64,000 nt of DNA from an uncultured Monoglobus sp. (GTDB lineage Bacteria; Bacillota; Clostridia; Monoglobales; Monoglobaceae), in contig CANQMT010000004.1 in assembly GCA_947625055.1 (NCBI GenBank), positions 1 through 64,000 of the forward strand, written 5' to 3'. Below, in pieces: positions 19,685 to 30,775 of this stretch; position 1 is the first letter of the stretch; the number at the start of each line of letters is the position of its first letter. The position numbers and the translations under genes were made by a program. Below the pieces are notes generated by a model. The model was not told the DNA's origin and did no database searches. It saw only the letters and a list, made by a program, of their open reading frames with translations.

Positions 19685-21177
19685 CGGTTTTCAAGCCTCT
19701 TTATTATCTTGTCGATCTTATCTTTGATCTCACGCATACATTTTTCGTACACCTCAAGGCTTCCGCCGAACGGGTCGGATATCTCGCCGCTATCGCCCGC
19801 GTACTCGCACAGAGTAAACGTCTTGCCCTTCGCCTCGGGCATAGACGCTATCATCATCTTATGTCCGCCCGACATGGTCAAGATAAGATCGGTTTGCTCT
19901 ATCAGTTCCGATGTGATCTGCGCCGGCCTGTGCCCGCCGATGTCAACACCGATTTCCGCGGCGGCCCTGACCGAATTTTTCGATACTTCCGATCTCGGTG
20001 CGACGAACAGACCCGCGGAACCCGCCGTGATATTCAGTCCGCGCTCCTTCGCCGCGCGGTTAAATATTCCCTCGGCCATAGGGCTTCGGCATGTGTTGCC
20101 AGTGCACACGAAAAGCACGGTCTTTATCTCTTTTTTATTCCCGTCACCTACGAACTCCGCGGCGTTATACACTTTGCCGCCGGCGGCTCTGTAAAGGCGG
20201 TTGCGGACTCCGGCCCACTTGTCGGTGTCGGGTATCTCGGGGGCAAAAATGATCTCCGCACCCAGCTCGTCCATCTTTCGCAGCGCGGCGAACAGCGCCG
20301 CGGCTGCCTCGTCGGGCTTGTTTATTCCGCCCAAGGAGACGCATTGAACGCCGTTCCTGAGCTTCGGCTTTATCTCTTTTAAAATCTCGTCAAACAAAAT
20401 CACGCCCGTCGGCTTTGTCTGCGAATTCACGCAGTCCGCCGCCTCGTCAAGGCTGCCTCGGATGATCACGACTCTGCCTTTTGGCGAGTAATGCTTATAC
20501 TTGAGCCCGGGCGATCTCGGCTTTTCGCCGTCCTTTACCGACTCGGCTGCCCGCACCTCTTTGCCGAGGACCTCTTCGATCTGCGCGCGGCTTATCATTC
20601 CGGGGCGGTAGATCACCGGCTCGCCGCTCATGTCGATCACGGTGGACTCGATCCCCACGTCACAGGGGCCGCCGTCGATTATCGCCGCCGTCCTGCCGCT
20701 CATGTCCTCGACGCAGTGCTCAAAGGCCGTGGGGCTCGGTTTGCCCGAAAGATTTGCGCTTGGCGCCGCGACAGGCCTGCCGCAGAGACGCAGAAATTCC
20801 GACGCGGTCCTGTTTGACGGCATGCGGATCCCGACTGTGTCAAGCCCGGCCGTTACCTCGTTCGGAACGTCCGGCCTTTTCTTTAGAATGACCGTTATCG
20901 GGCCGGGCATGAAGGCGTCGATCAGCTTTTGCGCGTCTTCGGTGATCTCGGCGGCGATCTCGGCGATCTGTGATTTTTCGGAGACATGAACGATCAAAGG
21001 GTTGTCCGCGGGACGGCCCTTTGCCTCGAATATTTTTTTAACGGCCGCGGGATTTTTGGCGTCGGCTCCTATGCCGTAAACCGTTTCGGTCGGGAAAACC
21101 ACAGTTTGCCCCGACCGAATTAATTCCGCTGCCGTTTGTAAATCTGATGTTTTGTTTGTGAGTAAAAGTGTTTGCAT
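19681..21177 (-). CDS. Fusion: L-threonylcarbamoyladenylate synthase (TsaC/Sua5) + low-MW protein phosphatase (YwlE-like)
   Basis: N-term VVFPTETVYGIGADA / C-term VLFVCTGNTCRSPMAEGIF and SDPFGG in one 498-aa ORF. Confidence 0.92.
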   Translation of the reverse strand: MQTLLLTNKTSDLQTAAELIRSGQTVVFPTETVYGIGADAKNPAAVKKIFEAKGRPADNPLIVHVSEKSQIAEIAAEITEDAQKLIDAFMPGPITVILKKRPDVPNEVTAGLDTVGIRMPSNRTASEFLRLCGRPVAAPSANLSGKPSPTAFEHCVEDMSGRTAAIIDGGPCDVGIESTVIDMSGEPVIYRPGMISRAQIEEVLGKEVRAAESVKDGEKPRSPGLKYKHYSPKGRVVIIRGSLDEAADCVNSQTKPTGVILFDEILKEIKPKLRNGVQCVSLGGINKPDEAAAALFAALRKMDELGAEIIFAPEIPDTDKWAGVRNRLYRAAGGKVYNAAEFVGDGNKKEIKTVLFVCTGNTCRSPMAEGIFNRAAKERGLNITAGSAGLFVAPRSEVSKNSVRAAAEIGVDIGGHRPAQITSELIEQTDLILTMSGGHKMMIASMPEAKGKTFTLCEYAGDSGEISDPFGGSLEVYEKCMREIKDKIDKIIKRLENR

Positions 21178-21192
21178 GATAATGTTTTTGGA

Positions 21193-22263
21193 TTATTCGG
21201 TGCGTTTTAGTTTTTCGCTCTGGTCGGTGGTGATAAGGGCGTCGATGATCTCGTCAAGGTCGCCGTTTAATATCTGCTCAAGCTTATAAAGCGTGAGGCC
21301 GATCCTGTGATCCGTCATTCTGCCCTGCGGGAAGTTGTAGGTCCTTATCCGCTCGCTGCGGTCGCCCGTTCCTACCTGGCTCTTTCTGTCCGCCGCGATC
21401 GCCGCGTTGCGCTCCTGCTCCATCTTGTCATACAGTCTTGAGCGCAGCATTTTCATCGCCGCCTCGCGGTTCTTGTGCTGGCTCCGCTCGTCCTGGCACG
21501 TAACGACTATTCCGGTCGGCTTGTGGGTTATCCTGATCGCCGACTCGGTCTTGTTTATGTGCTGGCCGCCCGCGCCGCTTGAGCGGTAGGTGTCGATCTC
21601 CAGATCGTCGGGGTTAATCTCGACCTCAACGTCGTCAACCTCGGGCAGCACCGCGACCGTCACGGTCGAGGTGTGTATTCTGCCGCTTGACTCGGTCTCG
21701 GGCACTCGCTGAACGCGGTGCACGCCGCTCTCGAATTTCAGGCGGCTGTAAGCACCCTCGCCGTTTATCATAAACGTTATTTCTTTTATGCCGCCTATGC
21801 CGATCTCGTTAAGGCTCAAAACCTCGATCTTCCAGCGCTTTGAGTCGGCGTACATCGAGTACATTCTGTAAAGGTCGCCCGCGAACAGGGCCGCCTCGTC
21901 GCCGCCCGCGCCGCCGCGGATCTCAACCATAACGTTTTTGTCGTCGTTGGGGTCCTTTGGCAGCAGCAGTATCTTAAGCTCTTCCTCTATTTTCTCTATG
22001 TTGGCCTTGGCCTCTTTACTCTCCTCGACCAGCATTTCGCGGAACTCCTTGTCGGTCTCGGGATCGTCCATCATGGCCGCCGCGTCGTCGATCGTCTCTT
22101 TGTTCTTTTTATATTCTCTGTACTTTTCAACTATCGGGGTCAGATCGGAATGTTCCTTGCACAGCTTGCGCCACGTCTCCTGATCCGCGATGACCTCGGG
22201 GTCACTTATCTTCCGCGCCAGTTCCTCAAACTGCTCCTCTAAGAATGAAAGCTTTTCAAACAT
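21193..22263 (-). CDS. prfA: Peptide chain release factor 1
   Basis: GGQ ([23 protein letters not shown]), PET tripeptide ([13 protein letters not shown]). Confidence 0.97.
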   Translation of the reverse strand: MFEKLSFLEEQFEELARKISDPEVIADQETWRKLCKEHSDLTPIVEKYREYKKNKETIDDAAAMMDDPETDKEFREMLVEESKEAKANIEKIEEELKILLLPKDPNDDKNVMVEIRGGAGGDEAALFAGDLYRMYSMYADSKRWKIEVLSLNEIGIGGIKEITFMINGEGAYSRLKFESGVHRVQRVPETESSGRIHTSTVTVAVLPEVDDVEVEINPDDLEIDTYRSSGAGGQHINKTESAIRITHKPTGIVVTCQDERSQHKNREAAMKMLRSRLYDKMEQERNAAIAADRKSQVGTGDRSERIRTYNFPQGRMTDHRIGLTLYKLEQILNGDLDEIIDALITTDQSEKLKRTE

Positions 22264-22274
22264 ATATTTCTCCT

Positions 22275-23388
22275 TTAAATCTCGCCTTTGGACTTCGCCT
22301 TAAGATAGGCGTTGATAAATCCGTTTATATCGCCGTTCATAACCGCGTTCACATTGCCTACCTCGTAATTTGTCCTGTGATCCTTTACCATTGTGTATGG
22401 CTGGAAAACATAGGATCGTATCTGGCTGCCCCACGCGATCTCGGTCTGAACACCCTTTAAGTCCTCAATTTTGTCCTTCTGCTCGCGCTCCGCGATCTCG
22501 ACCAGCTTTGATTTTAAGACCTTCATAGCGGTCTCCTTATTCTTGTGCTGGCTGCGCTCATTCTGGCAGGTCACAACAATTCCGGTGGGCAGGTGCGTTA
22601 TCCTGATCGCCGACTCGGTCTTGTTTATGTGCTGGCCCCCAGCGCCGCTTGAGCGGTAGGTGTCGATCCTCAGATCCTCCGGATTGATCTCAACGTCAAG
22701 CTCCTCGTCAAGCTCTGGCACGACCTCGCATGACGCGAAGGACGTGTGCCTCCTTGCCGCGGAATCAAAGGGCGATATGCGCACCAGACGGTGGACGCCC
22801 TTCTCGGACTGCATGTAACCGTAGGCGTTGAGCCCGTTTATCGAGAACGTGACGCTTTTTATTCCGGCCTCCTCGCCGTCAAGATAATCAATGACCTCGG
22901 TCTTAAAGCCGCGGCGGTCAGCCCACATGTTATACATGCGGTAAAGCATCTCGCACCAATCCTGCGCCTCGGTTCCTCCCGCTCCCGCGTGGAGCGTCAC
23001 TATCGCGTTCAGACGGTCATATTTGCCGGAGAGCAGCGTGTCAAGCTTCATCGAGTCGATGCCCTCGCGCAGCTCCTTATATCCGGTCTTGACCTCGCCG
23101 AGGACGCTCTCGTCCTCTTCCTCCATTCCGAGCTCCACAAGCGTCGTGAGATCCTCCCATTTTGAGCGGATATTCTCAAAGCTTGAGACTTTGTCTTTAA
23201 GCGACTTTATCTTTTGCAGAGTCCTGCCCGCCTTTTCCATGTCGGAATAAAAGTCGGGCTCGAAGCTCTCAGCCTCAAGGGTTTTTATCTCATCGTTCAG
23301 TCCGGCTAAGTTAAAGTGAATCCCTCAGTTCCGTAATATCTTTTTGCATTCCTTCAAGCCCAAGCTTGTATTCGTCAAACGCTATCAC
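22275..23388 (-). CDS. prfB: Peptide chain release factor 2 with +1 programmed frameshift
   Basis: SPF tripeptide ([15 protein letters not shown]), GGQ motif; 0-frame GTG 23388...CTT TAA (23316-23311), downstream frame resumes AAC TTA GCC at 23312. Confidence 0.93.
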
Positions 23389-23420
23389 TTTATCACCCCT
23401 TAATAATATTATGTCCGAAT

Positions 23421-26198
23421 TTAAGCACGGCCTTCCGCCTTGTCTTTATCGAGGCAGCAGTTCTTATACTTCTTGCCCGAGCCGCAGGGACATGGATCGT
23501 TTCTGCCGATCTTGGTCACGCGGCGCACCGGCTTTTTCTTGACAGTCCCGTCGCTGCCCGCGTTCTCGGAAGTGGGCTTCGCCACCTGCTTGCGCTCGAT
23601 CTTCGTCTGGGGCACAACGTGGAACAGATGCTTCACGGTGTCCTCTTTTATGGCCTCTGTCATTTCCTCGAACATATCCATGGCCGCGAACTTGTATTCC
23701 ACGACCGGATCGTGCTGCGCGTAAGCTCTCAAGTGGATGCCCTGACGCATCTGCTCCATGTTGTCGATGTGATCCATCCACTTCTGGTCAACAACTCGGA
23801 GCATTATAACGCGCTCGACCTCGCGCATGCTGTCGCCAAACTCGGCCTCTTTTTCCTTGTATTTCTTCTCGGCGTCCTCAAAGATATAGTCGGTCAGACG
23901 CTCAAGCGTCATCTTGTCTATCTCAACGTCGGTGAACTTCATAAACGTGTCAGGCATCTCGCCGAATATGGTATCAAAGTGATCGCGCATCCCCTTCCAG
24001 TCCCATTCCTCCGGAACGTTGCCCTTGTCGCCGATATACATGGCGGCGGTGCTGCTGATAACGTCGCGCATCATTTTCATAATGCTCTCGCGCAGGTCCC
24101 CGCCGTCAAGCACCTGATCGCGCTGCTTGTAAATTATCTCTCTCTGCTGGTTGTTAACGTCGTCATACTGAAGAACGTTCTTTCTTATATCGAAGTTCCT
24201 GCCCTCGACCCGCTCCTGCGCGGTCTCTATGGTGCCGCTGAGCATCCTGCTCTCAATAGCCTCGTTCTCGTCCATTTTAAGAGTTTCCATAACTCTCGCG
24301 ATGCGCTCGGGAGCGAACAGTCGCATAAGGTCATCCTCAAGCGAGATATAGAACTTCGATTTGCCGACGTCGCCCTGACGGCCGGAACGGCCGCGGAGCT
24401 GATTGTCGATACGTCTGCTCTCGTGGCGCTCGGTACCCATTATATTGAGTCCGCCCGCCGCAAGAACCTCTTTCTGCTCGGGCTCGATCTCAGCCTTGAA
24501 CTTGTCGTTAAGCTCCTTGAATTTGGCTCTCGCCTCAAGTATCTCCTCATTGTCGGTCTCGGCAAAGCCCGTTGCCTGCACGATCATTTCCTCGGAATAT
24601 CCCTGCTTTTCCATCTCGCTCCGCGCAAGGAACTCGGCGTTTCCGCCAAGCACAATATCGGTTCCGCGGCCCGCCATGTTCGTGGCGATCGTGACCGCGC
24701 CCTTCTTTCCCGCCTGAGCGACGATCTCGGCCTCTTTCTCGTGGAACTTGGCGTTTAAGACATTGTGCTTTATTCCGCGCTTGCGCAGCATGCGGCTCAG
24801 CTTTTCGGACTTTTCGATCGAAACCGTGCCGATAAGCACGGGCTGGCCCTTTTCGTGCGCCTTCACCGCGTCCTCGATAACCGCGTTAAACTTGGCGTCC
24901 TCGGTCTTATAAACGCTGTCGGGCTCGTCGACCCTCACGAGCGGCTTGTTGGTCGGGATAACGATAACGTCGAGGCTGTAGATCTCCTGGAACTCCTCTT
25001 CCTCGGTCTGCGCCGTACCGGTCATGCCGGACAGCTTTTTGTAGAGCCTGAAATAGTTCTGGAACGTTATCGTGGCGAGAGTCTTTGACTCGCGCTCGAC
25101 CTTAACGCCCTCTTTCGCCTCGATCGCCTGGTGCAGACCGTCGTTATATCTTCTGCCGAACATCATGCGGCCCGTGAACTCGTCTACTATGATGACCTCG
25201 CCGTCTTTTAAAACATAGTCCTTATCCCTTTTCATAACGCCGATAGCCTTTATCGCCTGATTGATGTGGTGCGACAGCGTCATGTTGTCCGGATCGGTCA
25301 GATTGTCGATATGGAAATGCTCCTCCGCCTTTTTGACGCCCTTAGGGGTCAGCGTGGCGGTCTTTGCCTTCTCGTCAACAATATAGTCATATTTATTGAG
25401 CTCATCCTCATCCTCGATCTCGACCTTGGTGTCCGTCTCGGTAATGCGCTTGAAGGTCAGCGTCTTCGCAAAGCGGTCGGCCTGCTCGTACAAATCGGTC
25501 GACTTGTCGCCCATACCCGAGATAATAAGCGGCGTCCTAGCCTCGTCGACGAGGATACTGTCCACCTCGTCCACTATGGCGTAGTTGTGGCCGCGCTGGA
25601 CCTTGTTCTCTTTATATATAACCATGTTGTCGCGCAGATAGTCAAATCCCATCTCGTTGTTGGTGCCGTAGGTTATGTCGGCGTTATAGGCCTCTTTACG
25701 CTCCGCGTTGGTCTTGTCGTGAATTATAAGGCCGACCGTCAGACCCAGGTAGTTATAGAGCTTGCCCATCCACTCGCTGTCGCGCTTCGCCAGATAGTCG
25801 TTGACCGTGACGATGTGCACTCCGTTGCCCGAAAGCGCGTTAAGATACGCCGGGAGCGTCGCCACCAGCGTCTTTCCTTCACCGGTTTTCATCTCGGCGA
25901 TCCTGCCCTGGTGCAGCACGACTCCGCCGACGACCTGAACGCGGAAATGCTTCATTCCCAGCACTCTCCACGCCGCCTCGCGGCACACCGCGAAAGCCTC
26001 GGGCAATATATCGTCAAGCGTCTCGCCGCTGCTCAGGCGTTCCTTGAGCTTTGGGGTCATCGCCTTCAGCTCGGCGTCGCTGAGTTTTTCCATGTCACCC
26101 TCCAGGGCCATTACCTTGTCAACAATGGGATAAATTTTTTTAAGCTCCCTGTCGCTGTATGTTCCGATGACCTTTTCAATCATCCTTTTTATACCCAT
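23421..26198 (-). CDS. secA: Preprotein translocase subunit SecA
   Basis: [19 protein letters not shown]-terminal [13 protein letters not shown]. Confidence 0.98.
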   Translation of the reverse strand: MGIKRMIEKVIGTYSDRELKKIYPIVDKVMALEGDMEKLSDAELKAMTPKLKERLSSGETLDDILPEAFAVCREAAWRVLGMKHFRVQVVGGVVLHQGRIAEMKTGEGKTLVATLPAYLNALSGNGVHIVTVNDYLAKRDSEWMGKLYNYLGLTVGLIIHDKTNAERKEAYNADITYGTNNEMGFDYLRDNMVIYKENKVQRGHNYAIVDEVDSILVDEARTPLIISGMGDKSTDLYEQADRFAKTLTFKRITETDTKVEIEDEDELNKYDYIVDEKAKTATLTPKGVKKAEEHFHIDNLTDPDNMTLSHHINQAIKAIGVMKRDKDYVLKDGEVIIVDEFTGRMMFGRRYNDGLHQAIEAKEGVKVERESKTLATITFQNYFRLYKKLSGMTGTAQTEEEEFQEIYSLDVIVIPTNKPLVRVDEPDSVYKTEDAKFNAVIEDAVKAHEKGQPVLIGTVSIEKSEKLSRMLRKRGIKHNVLNAKFHEKEAEIVAQAGKKGAVTIATNMAGRGTDIVLGGNAEFLARSEMEKQGYSEEMIVQATGFAETDNEEILEARAKFKELNDKFKAEIEPEQKEVLAAGGLNIMGTERHESRRIDNQLRGRSGRQGDVGKSKFYISLEDDLMRLFAPERIARVMETLKMDENEAIESRMLSGTIETAQERVEGRNFDIRKNVLQYDDVNNQQREIIYKQRDQVLDGGDLRESIMKMMRDVISSTAAMYIGDKGNVPEEWDWKGMRDHFDTIFGEMPDTFMKFTDVEIDKMTLERLTDYIFEDAEKKYKEKEAEFGDSMREVERVIMLRVVDQKWMDHIDNMEQMRQGIHLRAYAQHDPVVEYKFAAMDMFEEMTEAIKEDTVKHLFHVVPQTKIERKQVAKPTSENAGSDGTVKKKPVRRVTKIGRNDPCPCGSGKKYKNCCLDKDKAEGRA

Positions 26199-26279
26199 TT
26201 GAGTAAACCTCCAAATCTAATTTTACGATAACTGTTCTATTATACCTCTGTTTTCGGAATAATGCAAGCTTTTTTCACG

Positions 26280-26858
26280 TTATTGCTTAATTTGCTTAAT
26301 AGCGCTCAAAGTGTTTCCTATGAGCTTATCGGGCAGACTGCTGCCGCTCAGTTTCCACTCCCCGTCCTCTTTTGTCATTTCTATCGTCTCATCTGTTGTA
26401 ACCGTGCCGACCTCGCCGCTTGATAAAATGCTTATAAGCTGCGCGTTCATCAGCGCGTCATACTCTTCCTTCGTCATTGTGCCGACTTTGCTCTGATAAT
26501 CGGGACTTGACACAAGAGCCGCAACGTTTTCTATATATTTCTGCATCAGCCGAGACGAGTCTATGCTCGTTATCGACGCGTTGACAGTCGCCGTATTCCC
26601 GCTGACCGTCACCGACTTTACCTCATAAGCTATATTGCCGAGCGACGCCGCCAGTGCCGAACCGAGCTCAGGGTCATCGCCAAGGTCGACATATTCCTCG
26701 ATCACGGCAGTGTCGCCGCTTTTGAAGCCATCCATAACCGTTTCAAAGGCCTGCGTAGCCTGCTGAACCTTTTCCTCATCGTTTCCGCCGCATGCCGCGA
26801 GGGCGAGCACCGAAACCGCGGCCATTGCGACCGCCAAAATTTTTAATGTCTTTCTCAT
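26280..26858 (-). CDS. Putative lipoprotein
   Basis: Signal peptide with lipobox LAACGG. Confidence 0.75.
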   Translation of the reverse strand: MRKTLKILAVAMAAVSVLALAACGGNDEEKVQQATQAFETVMDGFKSGDTAVIEEYVDLGDDPELGSALAASLGNIAYEVKSVTVSGNTATVNASITSIDSSRLMQKYIENVAALVSSPDYQSKVGTMTKEEYDALMNAQLISILSSGEVGTVTTDETIEMTKEDGEWKLSGSSLPDKLIGNTLSAIKQIKQ

Positions 26859-26877
26859 GATCAATTACTCCTTTTTA

Positions 26878-27819
26878 TTATTTTATCTCATATTGCATTC
26901 CCGCAAAAGCCATTTTTATCAAGTTGAAATCGGGGCTGTTTGTTTCGGCCGCGCTGTCGCGTATCACGTTATAGCCGTATTTCTCCACGATCTGCGGATC
27001 GCTGAGCATTATTGTGAACATCGCTCCGCCTCCGCTGACATTTGTCATGAGTATCTTTGCGCCCATAAGCTCCGCAAGCCTCTGAGACGCCAGCAGACCG
27101 CAGCCGTTGTAATTTTTGAATCCACCGAAACCGTTGCCGTAATTAATTATGCCCGATTCGACCGCTCTGTATATTTTATCCGCATCGATCCCAACGCCGT
27201 AGTCGATCACCGACACTGCCGCGCATTTGCTTCTGCTCTGTCTCGTCACAACTATGTCCACGCGGTTATCAATCGTCCGGCTGTGAATAAGCGCGTTGCG
27301 CAAAATGTTCACAAGAATAAGCGTCAGGGAGCTTTGCTCCGCCGCGCATATAAGCTTGTTCCTCGCTCCGTTCAGAACGCGTATATTTTCACACATATCC
27401 GCGGGCAGCAGCTTGTTTAAAGCTTTCACGAACTTTGAAACAAATTCTTTAAGCTCGATATGTCTGAGGCTCATGGAGGACGATTTTCCGTTATCTGTAA
27501 GTTCCGACATATTGCGGAACCCGATAAAAGCCGTGCCGCATGCGTTGGTCAGTTTATTCAGCAAATCCCGGCCTTTAAAGCTCAGATCCTCGGTGCGCAT
27601 AATAAGATCGGTAAGGCTTTTGACATAGAAAAAACAGTCTTCAACCATTTTTGAAACAACGCTTCCCGCATCCGCAAACCTCATTTTGGCATAGCGGGAA
27701 TGAAAAACCGCATCCTTGTTCATATAGTTATCCTCAAGGAACTTTTTAAGCGACGCTATAACTATCTTTCCGTCACCGTCTATGCAGTTAATTTCGCCGC
27801 GTGAACCGGTATCTTGCAT
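26878..27819 (-). CDS. Sensor histidine kinase-like protein
   Basis: HATPase: NILRNALIHS, DYGVGIDADKI, GGFKNYNGCGLLASQRLAELMGAKI. Confidence 0.75.
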   Translation of the reverse strand: MQDTGSRGEINCIDGDGKIVIASLKKFLEDNYMNKDAVFHSRYAKMRFADAGSVVSKMVEDCFFYVKSLTDLIMRTEDLSFKGRDLLNKLTNACGTAFIGFRNMSELTDNGKSSSMSLRHIELKEFVSKFVKALNKLLPADMCENIRVLNGARNKLICAAEQSSLTLILVNILRNALIHSRTIDNRVDIVVTRQSRSKCAAVSVIDYGVGIDADKIYRAVESGIINYGNGFGGFKNYNGCGLLASQRLAELMGAKILMTNVSGGGAMFTIMLSDPQIVEKYGYNVIRDSAAETNSPDFNLIKMAFAGMQYEIK

Positions 27820-27896
27820 AAAATCACGCCTTAAATTTTAATTATAAAAATTTTCTTATATTATAATCCATTTCTTTCGCCGCGTCAAGATTATCC

Positions 27897-29453
27897 TCAA
27901 AATTCACCGAACACAAATCTGCCCGACGCGCTGAGATCGGCTTCGCTCCATTCAACCTCCGGATCGGTCCCGGGCTCAAGCGCGGCAGAACTCTCGTTCT
28001 TATCGCACAATGACCAGTTGGCCCAACTGATATTTCGCTCGGCAAGAAAGCTCAGCCATTCGGCGGACTCGCCGAGAAAAACGCCTCCGCCGCCGTCCGC
28101 CGCGCTGGTTCCCCATTCGCTTATGAAGATCGGCGCGCCCTTTGAGCGGGCGTAGTCTATCCTGTCACGCAGCCATGAGCCATGGGTGCCGGCGTAAAAA
28201 TGGCAGGTGTACATAATATTTGAAAAGCTAAGCGGGTCGTCCGCGGCCTTGTCAACGTCCTGGCTCCACGTGGGAGAGCCTACCAGGATCACCGCGTCGC
28301 TGTTTTGCCTTATTATCGGAATGATCCTCTCGGCGTAGGGCTTAACGTTTCCGCTCCATGTGATATTTCCGTTGGGCTCGTTGCATATCTCAAAGATCAC
28401 GTTCGGCACGTTCGCGTATTTGGCCGAGGCCTCGGCGAAAAACTCCGCCGCCTCGTCGGCGTACCGCAGCGGATCGCCGTCGCTTAAAATGTGCCAGTCC
28501 AGAATAACGTACATATCGTTCGCGATCGCGTTGTCAACGGCGGCGTACGCCGCGTTCTTCACGCTCTCCCTCTGATCAATATATCCGTTTTCGGCGGTGT
28601 ACATTGCCGCGCGGAACAAATTCGCACCGAACTTCGCGGTGTTCTTTACCGCGTTATACGACGCGAAGTTTCCGTACCACTGAATTCCGTGGCTGCTCAT
28701 GCCGTGCAGAACGACAGGCTCGCCGTTTTGATTTACCAACTGAACCCCGGACACCGAAAGCTTGCCGTTTTGCGACACGCCGCCGCTTATCGCCTGCGTC
28801 GGCGGTCCGGTCGGATTCGGCGCAGTCGTAACATTAGGCGCGGACGGATTCGTCGCAGCCCCCTTGCCGTTTGCCCGCATGATGATCGCGCAGGCCTCGG
28901 CGCGGGTCAGGTTCGACATCGGATTAAAATTTCCGTTCTCGTCTCCGGTCAGGATCCCGTTGTTGTAGGCGCGGACGACCAGATAGCCGTACCGCCCCGG
29001 AATATCGCTGAAATCCTTTATCGAGGTCATGTATTTGTAATAGGCGTTGTCCTCCTGCTCATTCTGCGGAATATTAAACGCCAGATCGACTATCTTGACC
29101 GCCATCTGCCGCGTTATCGGCTTGTCAAAATCTGCCTCGTATATCTCGTCATAGTCATACCAGCCGCTCTCATACGCGCGCTTCATATAGCCCGACGCCC
29201 AGTGCGGGCCGCTCGGAGGCACGCTACCTAAAACGCAGCGCGCGGCGACGCTCACGAACTCGGCGTAGGTTATCGTTCCCTCGGGACGGAACGTTCCGTC
29301 CTCGTAGCCGTTCAAAAGGCCCGAATCGGCCATTGCCTCTATATTCTCCGTGTACCACTGCCCGGGCGCGACGTCCGAAAACTTAAAGGCCGAGCAGACA
29401 AGAACCACGCACAAAGCGGCGAGCGCCGCGGTAAATTTTAAGCTTTTTTTCAT
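27897..29453 (-). CDS. S-layer homology domain + glycoside hydrolase family 5 (cellulase-like)
   Basis: SLH motifs (YEDGTFRPEGTITYAEFV; GNFNPMSNLTRAEACAII), GH5 catalytic motifs IFEICNEPNG and PIFISEWG. Confidence 0.92.
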   Translation of the reverse strand: MKKSLKFTAALAALCVVLVCSAFKFSDVAPGQWYTENIEAMADSGLLNGYEDGTFRPEGTITYAEFVSVAARCVLGSVPPSGPHWASGYMKRAYESGWYDYDEIYEADFDKPITRQMAVKIVDLAFNIPQNEQEDNAYYKYMTSIKDFSDIPGRYGYLVVRAYNNGILTGDENGNFNPMSNLTRAEACAIIMRANGKGAATNPSAPNVTTAPNPTGPPTQAISGGVSQNGKLSVSGVQLVNQNGEPVVLHGMSSHGIQWYGNFASYNAVKNTAKFGANLFRAAMYTAENGYIDQRESVKNAAYAAVDNAIANDMYVILDWHILSDGDPLRYADEAAEFFAEASAKYANVPNVIFEICNEPNGNITWSGNVKPYAERIIPIIRQNSDAVILVGSPTWSQDVDKAADDPLSFSNIMYTCHFYAGTHGSWLRDRIDYARSKGAPIFISEWGTSAADGGGGVFLGESAEWLSFLAERNISWANWSLCDKNESSAALEPGTDPEVEWSEADLSASGRFVFGEF

Positions 29454-29462
29454 GATATTCTC

Positions 29463-29942
29463 CTATAAATATTTTAAAATTATCTTCCATTCCCCGATCA
29501 GCCTCTCGAGCGAGAAGGCAGCGTTGGCAGGGCTGGTCGAGGGCAGTCTTAATGCGTCCGGAGCCGGGTTATATTTTTTATACAGCCGATAGGCCGTGCC
29601 GCCGTTTGCGAACACCGCCTTTATATCGGCGGCGCCGAAGATACGGGCAAGATCGTTGGGCTCCGCGTTCCTGATCGAGCTGTCCGCCGAGCCGCTTATC
29701 TCGCACGACTTTATAACGTCCCACACCGCGATTTTGTGCGAGAGCAAGAAATCTTTTTTCTCATCGACCGCAGAGGGACATTCGGCGTTAAGCACGGCCG
29801 CAAGGGTCTTCCAGAACCGGTTCTGCGGATGGCCGTAGAAAAACCGCGTCTCGCGCGATTTGACCGACGGAAAGCTGCCGAGAATAAGTATTTTTGAGTT
29901 TTCGTCAAATACCGGCGGTATCGGATGAATTTGAACAGACAT
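29463..29942 (-). CDS. DNA-deoxyinosine glycosylase / UDG-superfamily protein
   Basis: ILILGSFPSVKSRETRFFYGHPQNRFW, IRNAEPNDL, LPSTSPAN. Confidence 0.88.
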   Translation of the reverse strand: MSVQIHPIPPVFDENSKILILGSFPSVKSRETRFFYGHPQNRFWKTLAAVLNAECPSAVDEKKDFLLSHKIAVWDVIKSCEISGSADSSIRNAEPNDLARIFGAADIKAVFANGGTAYRLYKKYNPAPDALRLPSTSPANAAFSLERLIGEWKIILKYL

Positions 29943-30069
29943 ATTGACCCTCCATGAATATAATAATACCATTCTTTTTTAATGTTTGCAACAAAAAACA
30001 GCCCGGATTATATTGATTTTCCAAAAAATTTATGCTATGCTATATTTATCAAAATAAAAGAAATCGGTG

Positions 30070-30294
30070 ATGAACGTGTTTACAGACAAAGAACTTAAAT
30101 TTTCTTTATTTTTAATATATATTTTAGCCGAAAGCTGGAAAATTGCCCCGTCGGAGGTTTATCATATTTTGAATTCCACGGGAATATTTGACGACTATAT
30201 TATTTCGTGTTATGACACGCTTCACACATTGGGAAGCGAATGCCTCGTGGAAGACATAACCGAATTTGTCAGAGAGCGGGGTGCGTCGGTATGA
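30070..30294 (+). CDS. DUF3791 family small protein
   Basis: FLIYILAESWKIAPSEVYHILNSTGIFDDYIISCYDTLHTLGSECLVEDI. Confidence 0.8.
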   Translation: MNVFTDKELKFSLFLIYILAESWKIAPSEVYHILNSTGIFDDYIISCYDTLHTLGSECLVEDITEFVRERGASV

Positions 30295-30773
30295 TAGTGT
30301 ATCACGGTTCCGTTTTAAAAATAGAAAAACCAAATACCGCATTTTCTAAAAAATTTCTGGATTTTGGCTCGGGCTTCTATGTTACGACCTATAAAGATCA
30401 AGCCGAAAGATGGGCAAAACGCAAGTCGATCAGACTGCGGCGCTCTCCCGTTGTTAACATTTATGAAATGGATATTTCGGACAATAATATCAATGTACTG
30501 AGATTTGAAAACGAAAATGAAGACTGGCTCGATTTTGTATGCGACTGTCGCAAGGGCGGTGAAGCGTATAAAAATTATGACGTGATAATCGGCAAAGTTG
30601 CCGATGACGATGTGTTTAAAACCATAGACATGTACACGCGCGGCATATGGGACAAATCCAAAGTCCTTGAAGAATTGAGATTTTACAAAATGAATGACCA
30701 GATCTGCTTTGTAAATCAAGCCGTGCTCGACACCGCGCTGAATTATGTCGGATCGTATAAGGTTGGTGAATAA
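30291..30773 (+). CDS. DUF3990 family protein (ADP-ribosyltransferase-like, putative toxin)
   Basis: VYHGS..., DFGSGFYVTTYKDQAERWA; ATGA overlap with upstream gene. Confidence 0.82.
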   Translation: MIVYHGSVLKIEKPNTAFSKKFLDFGSGFYVTTYKDQAERWAKRKSIRLRRSPVVNIYEMDISDNNINVLRFENENEDWLDFVCDCRKGGEAYKNYDVIIGKVADDDVFKTIDMYTRGIWDKSKVLEELRFYKMNDQICFVNQAVLDTALNYVGSYKVGE

Positions 30774-30775
30774 TC

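Noticed and set aside
23619-26231. Long plus-strand ORFs (379 aa, 321 aa) opposite secA
   Set aside because: Antisense to a clearly conserved SecA; products of GC-skewed codon usage, no RBS or family match.
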